Positions 30,303 to 38,313 of a stretch of DNA of 45,433 nucleotides are shown here, one piece after another (position 1 is the stretch's first letter; each line of letters starts with the position of its first letter). The notes below the pieces were generated by a model. The model had not been told where the DNA came from and made no database searches. It saw nothing but the letters and a program-made list of their open reading frames with translations. The translations under genes were made by a program, and so were the position numbers. Origin of the DNA: GCA-2688775 sp964524225 (GTDB taxonomy: Archaea > Nanobdellota > Nanobdellia > Woesearchaeales > GW2011-AR4). Location: the NCBI GenBank assembly GCA_964524225.1, contig CAZGEW010000002.1, positions 1-45,433 of the forward strand, read 5' to 3'.

Positions 30303-31513
30303 ACCAAAGTTACAACAACAAAGCATTGCATTCCTTTAGCTTGTCCAAAAGATGTCAGGTTTTCTCCTGTTGTATAGGTAATCCCTATATTTTCTTTGTC
30401 TAACCCTAATATTTTTGAAAGTGATTGTATTATCTCCTCTGAATAAATTTCTAGTTTTGGTTTAATTGCTTCGATTGTAATTGATATATTGTTTAGTCGA
30501 TAATTCTTTTGCTTCATTTTATTTAAAATAACTTTTAAATATTCTTTACTGTTTGTCACACCTTTTTTGCACATCTCGTCTGAGTAGTGCCCTAATGACT
30601 TATCTCCAATAGCAGAGCTTATTGCATTGAATAATGCATGCAAAATAATATCTCCATCAGAGTTTGCTTCTAATCCAATTTCATTAGTTATTACATAGCC
30701 ACCTAAAATTAATTTTTTATTTTTGTTGATTGAAAATCTATGGCTATCGTGACCAATTCCGATTCGAAAAAATTTTTTTTTGCTTTTTATTCTTTTCATC
30801 AAAATCCCTTCTGCAATGCTTAAATCATCTTGTGTTGTTATTTTTATATTTTCGTAAGAGCACTCAATAATTTTCACTTTTTTGCCTAGCGCCTCAACTA
30901 AAGAGACATCGTCACTAAATCTCAATTTTTTCTTTTTTGCATTCTTAAAAGCTTCAACAAATAAGCCATATTTAATAGCTTGAGGAGTTTGAACTTGATA
31001 AACATTAGTTCTATCCATTGTTTTTTCAACAAAACAATCTCTTATCCTTTTAATTGTATCCTTTAAGCGAAATCCGGCAACTGCAGCACCATATTTTTTT
31101 GCTGCATTAATGCATTCAATTATTTCAGTTTCTTTAACTAATGGGTTGCTACCATTATGCACAACAATAATGTCCTTGCTTTTTGCATTTTTTATTGACA
31201 TTAAACCATTATAAACAGAGTCTTGCCTTTCTTTACCACCATTAATAACATACTTTATTTTATCAAATGCAAAAAAATTTTTGTGTGGCATGCAAGGCGA
31301 GCTCGTATCGCCTCGCTCGCCAAGTACCTCAAAAATTTTTTTGAAATATTCTTTTTGTGTTACAACAACAATCTCGTCAATTAACTTACAATCTTGAAAA
31401 GTTTTTATTGTGTAATAAATGATTGGATTATTTAATAATGGAAGAAATACTTTATTAATATTTACTTTCATTCTTTTGCTTTTGCCAGCGGCTAAGATAA
31501 TTGCGAAGTTCAT
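30299..31513 (-). CDS. ispDF: Bifunctional IspD-IspF fusion (MEP pathway)
   Basis: Residues about 1-240 are IspD, which makes CDP-ME from MEP and CTP: AIILAAGKSKRM, KVFLPL, DTIKRI, QTPQAIKYGLF, FSDDVSLVE. Residues about 246-404 are IspF, which cyclises CDP-ME 2-phosphate: GIGHDSHRF (metal Asp and His), ANSDGDIILHALFNAI, GITYTTGENLTSFGQAKGMQC. IspDF fusions occur in some bacteria. Two oddities: the normally conserved VHDxARP of IspD reads VHNGSNP (N120 for Asp), and residues 58-81 come from an in-frame palindromic insert (31271-31342). It ends against a convergent broken gene. Confidence 0.94.
   Translation of the reverse strand: MNFAIILAAGKSKRMKVNINKVFLPLLNNPIIYYTIKTFQDCKLIDEIVVVTQKEYFKKIFEVLGERGDTSSPCMPHKNFFAFDKIKYVINGGKERQDSVYNGLMSIKNAKSKDIIVVHNGSNPLVKETEIIECINAAKKYGAAVAGFRLKDTIKRIRDCFVEKTMDRTNVYQVQTPQAIKYGLFVEAFKNAKKKKLRFSDDVSLVEALGKKVKIIECSYENIKITTQDDLSIAEGILMKRIKSKKKFFRIGIGHDSHRFSINKNKKLILGGYVITNEIGLEANSDGDIILHALFNAISSAIGDKSLGHYSDEMCKKGVTNSKEYLKVILNKMKQKNYRLNNISITIEAIKPKLEIYSEEIIQSLSKILGLDKENIGITYTTGENLTSFGQAKGMQCFVVVTLV
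31271..31342. repeat. Palindromic 72-bp insert in frame within ispD
   Basis: The outer arms AAAAAAATTTTTG (31271-31283) and CAAAAATTTTTTT (31330-31342) are perfect inverted repeats of 13 bp. The inner arms GGCGAGC (31296-31302) and GCTCGCC (31315-31321) form a GC-rich core, unlike the AT-rich surroundings. The length of 72 bases is a multiple of three, and the encoded 24 residues sit where bacterial IspD has a shorter surface loop. Confidence 0.65.
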
Positions 31514-31524
31514 TTTTTAGAAAT

Positions 31525-33219
31525 TTAATAATTAATATGCAATTTGTTTAAAATTCTAATAGAATCTATTTTCTCTTGGCTTCTTACAACTGCCTCTTCT
31601 ATGAAAAATTTAGTTGCAAATTTTAATGCATCTTTTGTAATTTCAATATACTCATCATTTTTTGCTGAGAAATAACTAACTAAAGACATTGCAGAAGCAA
31701 GTTGTAATGCTCTTCGTTCTAACCTAGCACTAAAAGGTATAAATTGGAACTTTTCTTGAATTTCTTTAATTATAAAATCTCTCGCTTTTTCTATTTCTTG
31801 ATAAAGTTCTTCTGTAAGCAAAACATTTTTTTGAGGAAACTTGTCTTTTAATAATTCGTGTCTTGTAAGAATAGCATAAACTAAAGTTACATGGTCTCTA
31901 ATTTTAGTAGCATACTCCATTCTTATTTTCCCTAGCGCTAATTTTTTCTGGCTTTGGACAATTTCATTAAACCTTTCCTTTGTCATTTTATGCAAACTAC
32001 ATAACATTCTATCTTCAATAGCATTAAAATTTGGGTCGGATATAGTTACTTTGTATCCTTGCTCCAAAGTCTTTGTATTATAATTTGTTGCAAAAAACGA
32101 ATTGAACCTGTAAGGACCTACTACACCAGTCTTTGTTTCATATCTTATATCCCTTTGCTCCATAGCCAATTTTAATGGTTCAACCATACCTTTATACTTA
32201 AACCAGTCGTTAAACTCCGGTACAATAAAATTAAATCTTCTATTCTGATACGCCTCTCCTATACATATGAATCTTACAGGCGTTATTCCACCACAATATC
32301 TATTTCTTCCTGGCAGACCATGAGCTAAAACTCCTTTTCTTTTATCCCCTCTAATCATATCATCAACAGCAAATGTTTTCCCAGTACCAGGAGCACCAAA
32401 AAAAGCCAAATTAAAGCCCGTGGTCATAGCAACTGTACCTTCTGGATTGAAGACAGTAGTGTCAGATAAAGAATACTGGTGCGTTATACCCAAAACACTA
32501 TCAAAATAAAGAATATGTCCAAACATTTTTTTAATATAATCAGCTATAAAATTTACTGTAAGTGATTTACCAAATTCTATAGTTTCATCAAGTCTTTCTT
32601 CTACAAGTTCTTTAAGATAATTTTCAAACTCATCATCCATTTTTTTGATTTCTTCTAATTCCTCTGCTGCTGCATCTGTGGTTACTGGAACTAGAGCTTT
32701 AGTTTTAATATATTCAGAATTTAGAATTTCCTTTACTAATGGTATAGTTTCTTCGTATAAGGAATAAGCGATTGTTCCATTTTTATCTATCTTTTCGATT
32801 ATATTATAACCGATTATCTTGTCTAAAGGATTTCTTACTTTTGGAAATCGAGCTTTTAAAACAGTAAAGTCAATAGGCAACTCATTTGTATTTGATTTTG
32901 CAACAAAGAATTCTAGAAGTTCTTTTACCATAACTCCTTGGTCGCTATATATACACTCAATAATATTTTTTTTGAATTTATTCCACGAACTGTCTATTGT
33001 AAGATTTCCATTTAGTACTGTATAATATCTTCCAAAAAAATTCTTATTTATATTTTTGCCGCTCTTTTCGAAAATATTTTTTGCACCTTCAAAAATCTCA
33101 ATCAAATCTTCCTCTGTTTTTATTTTAGATACTATCAGTTTGGTTTGTCCTATTTCATATCCAAAGAACTTCTTGAATATTAATTCAATTTCCTTTATCT
33201 TTTCATTGTCAAGAGTCAT
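31525..33219 (-). CDS. AAA+ ATPase (MoxR/McrB-like) of the methylase operon
   Basis: The 564-residue protein has an N-terminal helical region without a family I can name (about 1-230) and a C-terminal AAA+ module: Walker A GAPGTGKTFAV (275-285), Walker-B-like FNFIVPEFND (329-338, with VPE in place of the usual D-E pair), sensor 1 FFATNYNTKT (375-384), and an arginine region EDRML (402-406). The order recalls MoxR and McrB ATPases. The altered Walker B is odd but keeps the Glu. It starts 1 base after the methylase-nuclease gene ends, so the two are coupled. Confidence 0.75.
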   Translation of the reverse strand: MTLDNEKIKEIELIFKKFFGYEIGQTKLIVSKIKTEEDLIEIFEGAKNIFEKSGKNINKNFFGRYYTVLNGNLTIDSSWNKFKKNIIECIYSDQGVMVKELLEFFVAKSNTNELPIDFTVLKARFPKVRNPLDKIIGYNIIEKIDKNGTIAYSLYEETIPLVKEILNSEYIKTKALVPVTTDAAAEELEEIKKMDDEFENYLKELVEERLDETIEFGKSLTVNFIADYIKKMFGHILYFDSVLGITHQYSLSDTTVFNPEGTVAMTTGFNLAFFGAPGTGKTFAVDDMIRGDKRKGVLAHGLPGRNRYCGGITPVRFICIGEAYQNRRFNFIVPEFNDWFKYKGMVEPLKLAMEQRDIRYETKTGVVGPYRFNSFFATNYNTKTLEQGYKVTISDPNFNAIEDRMLCSLHKMTKERFNEIVQSQKKLALGKIRMEYATKIRDHVTLVYAILTRHELLKDKFPQKNVLLTEELYQEIEKARDFIIKEIQEKFQFIPFSARLERRALQLASAMSLVSYFSAKNDEYIEITKDALKFATKFFIEEAVVRSQEKIDSIRILNKLHINY

Positions 33220-35931
33220 CTAAACCACTTCTTTAGCTTTGTCTTCTATGTTTATCCCTTTTTTATTTTTTATATCTGAAAATAATAAATATTTTATTTT
33301 TTTATGTAGTTTGTCTTTTCTGTTTGCTAAAGAGCCAATTTTATTTATGGCTTCTTTTTCCCTAATATCTGGGATAACAATATAAGCAGGAATGTTTTGA
33401 TTTGGTGTTGCAGCAAATAAATTTCTAAACCTATTTATTCCGCTGTCTATTGTTGTGCTTTTCTCTATTTCAAAGGCTGCAACTATTGTGTCTCCTTTTA
33501 ACCATAACAAATCAATTTCTCTTATAATATCAAATGCCTGTCGATTTAGTCCATATTGCACATTATTACCCATAGGGGTGCTCATTTTTCTAAATTCAAC
33601 ATATTTTCTTTGTTCTGTTTGACCGATATGAGATGAGTATCCTTCATCGTCTCCTAAAGCTGCCAATTGTTTTATCATTAGGTCATGGAGTGATTCTTCT
33701 GTTGTGAGTTCTTCTCCTGTTAAAGTCTGCTGAGCAACCTTTGGCTTCTCTCTTTTTTCTACAAAATGCAAAAGTTGCTGTTGTGCTTGTGAGCCGAGTT
33801 CTTTAAGTTGCCAAGTTCTTTCGTCTTTCTTTTCTGCTATTCTATTGAGAACTTTAGAAATCTCTTCATATTCTGCAGCATTTCCATTTATTAAGTTAGT
33901 AAAAACTGCTTCAAGAACTTCATCCATAGTTGCTTGTTTCCTTTCATAAAGCAATGAACGTATTAGGTATTCAATTCTAGCTTCGACGGGAACATACTCT
34001 ATTGGCTTAACTTCGCCTTTTTCATCAATATTCTCTTTAAAATACCACTTTCCATTTTTTTCGACAAAATCTTTTTTTAAGAAGGGGGTAATATCCTTTT
34101 CTCCAAATCTATGTAGTAACCCATTATTTAATAAAAATGGAACTAACCTCATGTAAATTGTTGATAACTTAGCACCACCATGATATTCAATTGTTTCACC
34201 TGCAACTTTTCTTACTTTATTGCCAATTTCAACTTCTTCAATCATCTTTATTTCTGGTTTCTTTTCTGCTTTTTGGAAGGATAAGACGAAATCACCGAGC
34301 ATTGAACCAGTTCTTCGAGTTTGGATTGTATTAACATATTGTTGTATTGGTGGTTGATAAATCAACCCATCTTCTTCCGAGAGAATAAATCCTGCGTCAT
34401 GAGCTGCAAGGTGGATGGCATTCCATACAGCAAAATCTTTGTTATGGAAAGTCATTACCATCCATCTTCGTGGTTTAAGAACACGATAACATTCTTTGAA
34501 TATTTTGTATAGCAAATCTCGATACTCCCTAAGACTCCTTCCATGTTCTTTACTTACTACTGCTTCTTCTTTATCATCAATCATAGACTCTTTGTTGAGT
34601 ATGCCGCTAACCCATATCCAATAAAAATTGCTGAGTTCCGCGTATAATACATTATTTCCATAAGGAGGATCTGTTATTATAACATCTACAGATGCATCGA
34701 GTGCGGGAATTTTTGTTGAACTACCCATGTATGTAAAACACGAGGAATTTTGCAAATCTGCGAATTTCTTTGCAAAAGAACAATATGTACCAATTTCTTG
34801 ATTAGAATATTTTTTACCTCTACTAATCGCATTTTGTCTGTTCTCCCAAGCATCCCAAACATTAATCTCACAAAAAACCTCAGGTAACCAATAAACGCTA
34901 CTTGCCCATTCAATGGGTTTACCTCCTTGCCATCCGGGATTCCTGAATACTATTCTATTTGTAAATCTCAGAGAAGCGCTAAAGATGAAAGTTAAAAGTG
35001 ATTTTATATCTTCATTTACCTTAAGTTTTTTTATCTCTGTAGCTAATATTGTGTTGGCAAGAAGATTACGATTTGTGAACCATTCTGTAAAAGATTTAAT
35101 ATGAGCGTTGTAAGGTCTTCTTAGCTCCCACCAATCAGGCATCTTTGATTTGGGATACCATAAATTTTCTTTTTTGATTATTCCTAAAGCATTTTTACTA
35201 ATTTTAGATGCTAATTTTAAATCTTCTAGTTTTGGTTTAAAATTAATTTTATTTTTACATTTAGGACAGTCTAACTGAACCAAAATCAATTCTTCACCTA
35301 TCCTTTCACATTCGGAAGGTCTAAACTCTTCATTACATCCTTTATTGCAACATCTAAATTTCCCAGCTGACACGCCAGCAATTTTTTCACCTTTACCCAC
35401 TCTTTGAGCATCATTAAGTATAACTGGTTTTTTACAACCTTTGCATTTTACGACATTACTCCACTCGAACCAATTAGCTGGAACTTCTGATTTACATTTT
35501 GGGCAAGTAGTGAGATATAAAGAATCTATCTTAGGTTTACATTTCTCCTTGATTTTTAAAAGAATATCCTCAAAATTCTTGAGATCTGCATATAGGACTT
35601 CATTTTCCGTAATAAACGTCGCCATTGGATTCAGGTCAACACCAATCACTTTTCTTCTCAATCTTAAAGCTTCAACAACAGTAACACCACCTCCACAAAA
35701 AGGGTCAAGAATTATGCTTCCAGGATTAGAATAATGCCTAATCAATTCATTGAAAACAGAATAAGGTCTTCTTGCAAAATATCTGTGCATCTTGTAAATA
35801 GGAGTATGTGGTTTAGCAAGAGTTCCATGGTCAATAGGCTTTAAGTTATCTAAATCTTTAAGCCCTTCCTCTTTTATCTGTTTATTTATAAAATCTTCAG
35901 TAGTTTTTGGCTCGTCATTGTTTAGATTCAT
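33220..35931 (-). CDS. DNA methyltransferase fused to a PD-(D/E)XK-like nuclease domain
   Basis: From the ATG at 35931 (GGTGA two bases upstream; a TTG three codons earlier is possible) the product has 903 residues. The methylase core has motif I LDPFCGGGVTVVEAL (about 75-89) and motif IV TDPPYGNN (about 420-427), as in beta-class N4-C/N6-A methylases. Between them are zinc ribbons (CPKC...CKGC, about 143-166; CCNKGC and CPKC, about 194-226), as in the DUF1156-type methylases of defence islands. The C-terminus reads IDLLWLKG, then FEIEKSTTIDSG (about D807, E821-x-E823-K824), a nuclease-like D...ExEK core. It could be a IIG-type restriction-modification enzyme. Neighbours: RHH regulator (overlap 17 bases) and AAA+ ATPase. 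Confidence 0.8.
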   Translation of the reverse strand: MNLNNDEPKTTEDFINKQIKEEGLKDLDNLKPIDHGTLAKPHTPIYKMHRYFARRPYSVFNELIRHYSNPGSIILDPFCGGGVTVVEALRLRRKVIGVDLNPMATFITENEVLYADLKNFEDILLKIKEKCKPKIDSLYLTTCPKCKSEVPANWFEWSNVVKCKGCKKPVILNDAQRVGKGEKIAGVSAGKFRCCNKGCNEEFRPSECERIGEELILVQLDCPKCKNKINFKPKLEDLKLASKISKNALGIIKKENLWYPKSKMPDWWELRRPYNAHIKSFTEWFTNRNLLANTILATEIKKLKVNEDIKSLLTFIFSASLRFTNRIVFRNPGWQGGKPIEWASSVYWLPEVFCEINVWDAWENRQNAISRGKKYSNQEIGTYCSFAKKFADLQNSSCFTYMGSSTKIPALDASVDVIITDPPYGNNVLYAELSNFYWIWVSGILNKESMIDDKEEAVVSKEHGRSLREYRDLLYKIFKECYRVLKPRRWMVMTFHNKDFAVWNAIHLAAHDAGFILSEEDGLIYQPPIQQYVNTIQTRRTGSMLGDFVLSFQKAEKKPEIKMIEEVEIGNKVRKVAGETIEYHGGAKLSTIYMRLVPFLLNNGLLHRFGEKDITPFLKKDFVEKNGKWYFKENIDEKGEVKPIEYVPVEARIEYLIRSLLYERKQATMDEVLEAVFTNLINGNAAEYEEISKVLNRIAEKKDERTWQLKELGSQAQQQLLHFVEKREKPKVAQQTLTGEELTTEESLHDLMIKQLAALGDDEGYSSHIGQTEQRKYVEFRKMSTPMGNNVQYGLNRQAFDIIREIDLLWLKGDTIVAAFEIEKSTTIDSGINRFRNLFAATPNQNIPAYIVIPDIREKEAINKIGSLANRKDKLHKKIKYLLFSDIKNKKGINIEDKAKEVV

Positions 35932-36085
35932 TTTCACCAACTTTTTGTAATACCTTTTGCATAAATAATTCCACTTGTTTTGATAGTATTATCCCTTTCT
36001 TATCACAATAGGCTTTGTATCTATTATAAATATCTTTTTCAATGCTTAGTGCAATAGTTTTCTTGACCAAATTTATCACCCTCAT
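35915..36085 (-). CDS. Ribbon-helix-helix (CopG-like) regulator
   Basis: From the ATG at 36085 the protein has 56 residues: a beta strand VKKTIALSIEKDIYNRYKAYC and a two-helix part (ILSKQVELFMQKVLQKV), the ribbon-helix-helix pattern of CopG-type DNA-binding dimers. A longer frame starting at 36118 would put its first codons into the TATA box, so 36085 is favoured. It overlaps the methylase gene by 17 bases and probably represses the operon, like the controller proteins of restriction-modification systems. An antitoxin role is the alternative. Confidence 0.75.
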   Translation of the reverse strand: MRVINLVKKTIALSIEKDIYNRYKAYCDKKGIILSKQVELFMQKVLQKVGENESKQ

Positions 36086-36090
36086 ATAAG

Positions 36091-36110
36091 CATATATGAA
36101 CCTATATATA
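36091..36110 (-). promoter_or_regulatory. Promoter and candidate operator of the RHH-methylase operon
   Basis: On the minus strand a TATATATA box (36103-36110) is 18-25 bases upstream of the ATG at 36085. The palindrome CATATATG (36091-36098) lies between them, a natural site for an RHH dimer. Spacing suggests a leaderless transcript. Confidence 0.45.
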
Positions 36111-36206
36111 AATATCACGTGAGCATGTCCAGTGCTTATTTACTATATTGAAAAGAATTATTATACTTAGTTCTATAAAATTATTATTCAATTCTTAACA
36201 ATCACA

Positions 36207-37367
36207 TCATTTATTAATTATTATTTCTTCTTCAATAAAATCTTTCGTTTCCTCTTTTATTTTTCTGTCAACTTCGAGAACTTCTTTTAAGGTAGGTTTA
36301 CTTATTAATTTATGCTCATCCATCATTTTTCTTATCAATTTTTGTATATCTAAAAATTTTATCTTATTTTCTAAGAATGCATGTACAGCAACTTCATTTA
36401 CAGCATTCATTACTGCTGGTAGCGTCCCTCCAACAGTTCCAGCCTCATAGGCATATTTTAAGCATGGGAACCTCTCAAAATCTGGCTCATTAAAATTAAG
36501 ATTTTTTATTTTTGTTAAATCAAGCTGTGGATTATTGCTTTGTAATCTTTTTGGATAAGTTAGTGCATATTGTATTGGGATTTTCATATCCGGCAATCCA
36601 AGTTGAGCTATTACAGATTTATCAACAAATTCTACCAAGGAATGAACAATACTTTGCGGATGAATAACAATTTTTATTTTATCATACGGAATTCCGAAAA
36701 GCCAATGTGCTTCTATGACCTCAAGTCCTTTATTCATCAAAGTTGCACTATCAATTGTGATTTTATTACCCATGTTCCAAGTGGGATGTTTTAACGCATC
36801 TTGAATAGTTACATTTTCTAATTGCTGTTTTGTATAATTTCTGAATGGACCACCTGAGCATGTTATTGTTATTTTATTAACTTCTTTGACATTTTCTCCA
36901 TTTAGGCATTGAAAAATAGCACTGTGTTCTGAATCAATAGGCATCAAAGCAATATTATTTTTTTTGACTTCTTCCATAATTATAGAACCTGCTGCAACTA
37001 ATGTTTCTTTATTTGCAAGTGCAATATTTTTCTTGCTCCTTATTGTATTATACGTTGGCTCAATACCAACAGAGCCAACTAAGGCATTGACAATTGTGTC
37101 AGCTTCATTTAATGTTGCAATTTTATTTAAACCCTCTACGCCAAAGTAGACTTGGCAAGGACTGAAGTTTAACAAATCATCGACTTTGCTTTTATCCATT
37201 ATTGCAACTGCTTTTGGTTTGAATTCTTTAATCTGCTTTAATAACAATTCAGAATTTTTATTTGCTGTTAATCCAACAATTTTGAATTCATTAGGATATT
37301 GTCTAATTATATCTAAAGTTTGAGTGCCAATGCTTCCTGTTGAGCCTAAGATAGAAAGGTATTTCAT
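36207..37367 (-). CDS. dxr: 1-deoxy-D-xylulose 5-phosphate reductoisomerase (Dxr)
   Basis: Dxr converts DXP to MEP using NADPH, the committed MEP step. It has the NADPH loop LSILGSTGSIGTQTLDII (residues 4-21), NALVGSVGI, LANKETLVAAGSI, the metal and substrate segment MPIDSEHSAIFQCL, TCSGGPFRNYT, HPTWNMGNKITIDSATLMNKGLE and GIPYDKIKIVIHPQSIVHSLVEF. All are Dxr hallmarks. The length of 386 matches bacterial Dxr. Its ATG overlaps the stop of a truncated HEPN frame (ATGA), so it is translated as the third gene of an MNT operon. Confidence 0.96.
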   Translation of the reverse strand: MKYLSILGSTGSIGTQTLDIIRQYPNEFKIVGLTANKNSELLLKQIKEFKPKAVAIMDKSKVDDLLNFSPCQVYFGVEGLNKIATLNEADTIVNALVGSVGIEPTYNTIRSKKNIALANKETLVAAGSIIMEEVKKNNIALMPIDSEHSAIFQCLNGENVKEVNKITITCSGGPFRNYTKQQLENVTIQDALKHPTWNMGNKITIDSATLMNKGLEVIEAHWLFGIPYDKIKIVIHPQSIVHSLVEFVDKSVIAQLGLPDMKIPIQYALTYPKRLQSNNPQLDLTKIKNLNFNEPDFERFPCLKYAYEAGTVGGTLPAVMNAVNEVAVHAFLENKIKFLDIQKLIRKMMDEHKLISKPTLKEVLEVDRKIKEETKDFIEEEIIINK

Positions 37368-37549
37368 TTTTTAAATTTTAATAGTAAGCTTATTTTGTTT
37401 ATAAATTCTAATGCAAATATTATAGAAGATTTTGCATCCTCATTAGTAACAGGTTTTGCTTTTTCTAAAAGAGCTTTGGCTTCTTCGAAATCTGGTGTTT
37501 TTTTCTTTACATATCCGTTGTCCAGATAATTTTTAAATAAGTTTATCAT
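37364..37549 (-). CDS. Truncated HEPN-like protein, 61 residues
   Basis: The start, FKNYLDNGYVKKKTPDFEEA, aligns with that of the full HEPN protein at 508-993 (KKCLEEGFLKKIKPD). The first helix of a HEPN domain is present, but the GYYSMFHA-type helix and the Rx4-6H motif are missing and the protein ends after 61 residues. So it is a HEPN remnant rather than an active toxin. Its start overlaps the MNT stop (TAATG) and its stop overlaps the dxr ATG, so the frame has been kept open, perhaps for coupling or binding. Confidence 0.65.
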   Translation of the reverse strand: MINLFKNYLDNGYVKKKTPDFEEAKALLEKAKPVTNEDAKSSIIFALEFINKISLLLKFKK

Positions 37550-38121
37550 TATATAATTTTCACGTAGCCATGCAGAACAATGCCATTAGCTATAGCATTT
37601 TTGAATTCATTTGAGCTTTTAGCGAGGGAAGGCAGAATATGAATATTAATCTTCCTATTTAGCTCTTTTTCAAATTCATTTGTAAAATTCCCTAAATTTT
37701 CCTGATTTTTTTGTGGAAATATTACAAGTACATCAATATCACTTTTTTCAATATCTTCGCCTTGGGCAAATGAGCCAAACAGCACAATTGCTTCTGGATT
37801 GTTGAATATTTCCACGAATTTGTCAACAAATAGGTACCTTTTTAATCTATATAGGTTAAATATAAGCTTGTAGAAGCGATAAGCTTCAGATTCAAGATTT
37901 GCTTTAATGTTGGTTGTTAATGGAGTTTCCTCTATTTTGATGACATCATATTTTTTGAGTTCTTTAATGGAGTCAATAATAGCTGTAGTTGAAAAACCTG
38001 TCTCTTTTTCAAGCATCCTTATATGGAATGTTTTATTTGGGTAATTAAATATAAGTTCTGCTACCTTAAATATGCTTTCTCTAAAAAATAATATCTTGTT
38101 CTTGTCTTTTTTTTGTGACAT
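37549..38121 (-). CDS. HTH-MNT nucleotidyltransferase (second module)
   Basis: The 190-residue protein has an N-terminal winged helix (VAELIFNYPNKTFHIRMLEKETGFSTTAI) and a C-terminal minimal nucleotidyltransferase with LFGSFAQGEDIEKSDIDVLV (G116-S117, D128, D130). It has the same two-part architecture as the MNT protein at 987-1535, with different sequence. The cognate HEPN gene that follows is truncated and leads directly into dxr. A sharp palindrome upstream (38133-38150) probably serves its own repression. Confidence 0.85.
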   Translation of the reverse strand: MSQKKDKNKILFFRESIFKVAELIFNYPNKTFHIRMLEKETGFSTTAIIDSIKELKKYDVIKIEETPLTTNIKANLESEAYRFYKLIFNLYRLKRYLFVDKFVEIFNNPEAIVLFGSFAQGEDIEKSDIDVLVIFPQKNQENLGNFTNEFEKELNRKINIHILPSLAKSSNEFKNAIANGIVLHGYVKII

Positions 38122-38132
38122 TTGTATTATAT

Positions 38133-38150
38133 AAATAACAACTGTTATTT
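38133..38150. promoter_or_regulatory. Inverted repeat, candidate operator of the MNT-dxr operon
   Basis: AAATAACA (38133-38140) and TGTTATTT (38143-38150) flank AC, a perfect 8-bp dyad. It begins 12 bases upstream of the MNT start at 38121 and adjoins the TATA-like TATTATATAA. The winged helix of the MNT protein is the obvious candidate binder. The 190-base gap beyond it to the protease gene at 38314 holds no gene I can support. Confidence 0.5.
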
Positions 38151-38313
38151 AAATGTTACGGTTTTAAATTGGAAAAATGGCTGACTTGTTTGACACTTTG
38201 GTTATTGAGCCGCTGAATAAAAGTAAGAAAATGGCTGTTATGAGGAGGGTTTAGACTTATTTTTGTGATTTGGTACATCTATACCAATTATGTATTTATT
38301 AATTTACGTATGT

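Noticed and set aside
38177..38254. 25-codon open frame (MADLFDTLVIEPLNKSKK and on)
   Set aside because: A start and stop are present but it is very short, without a family or a convincing context; it could be a remnant or chance.
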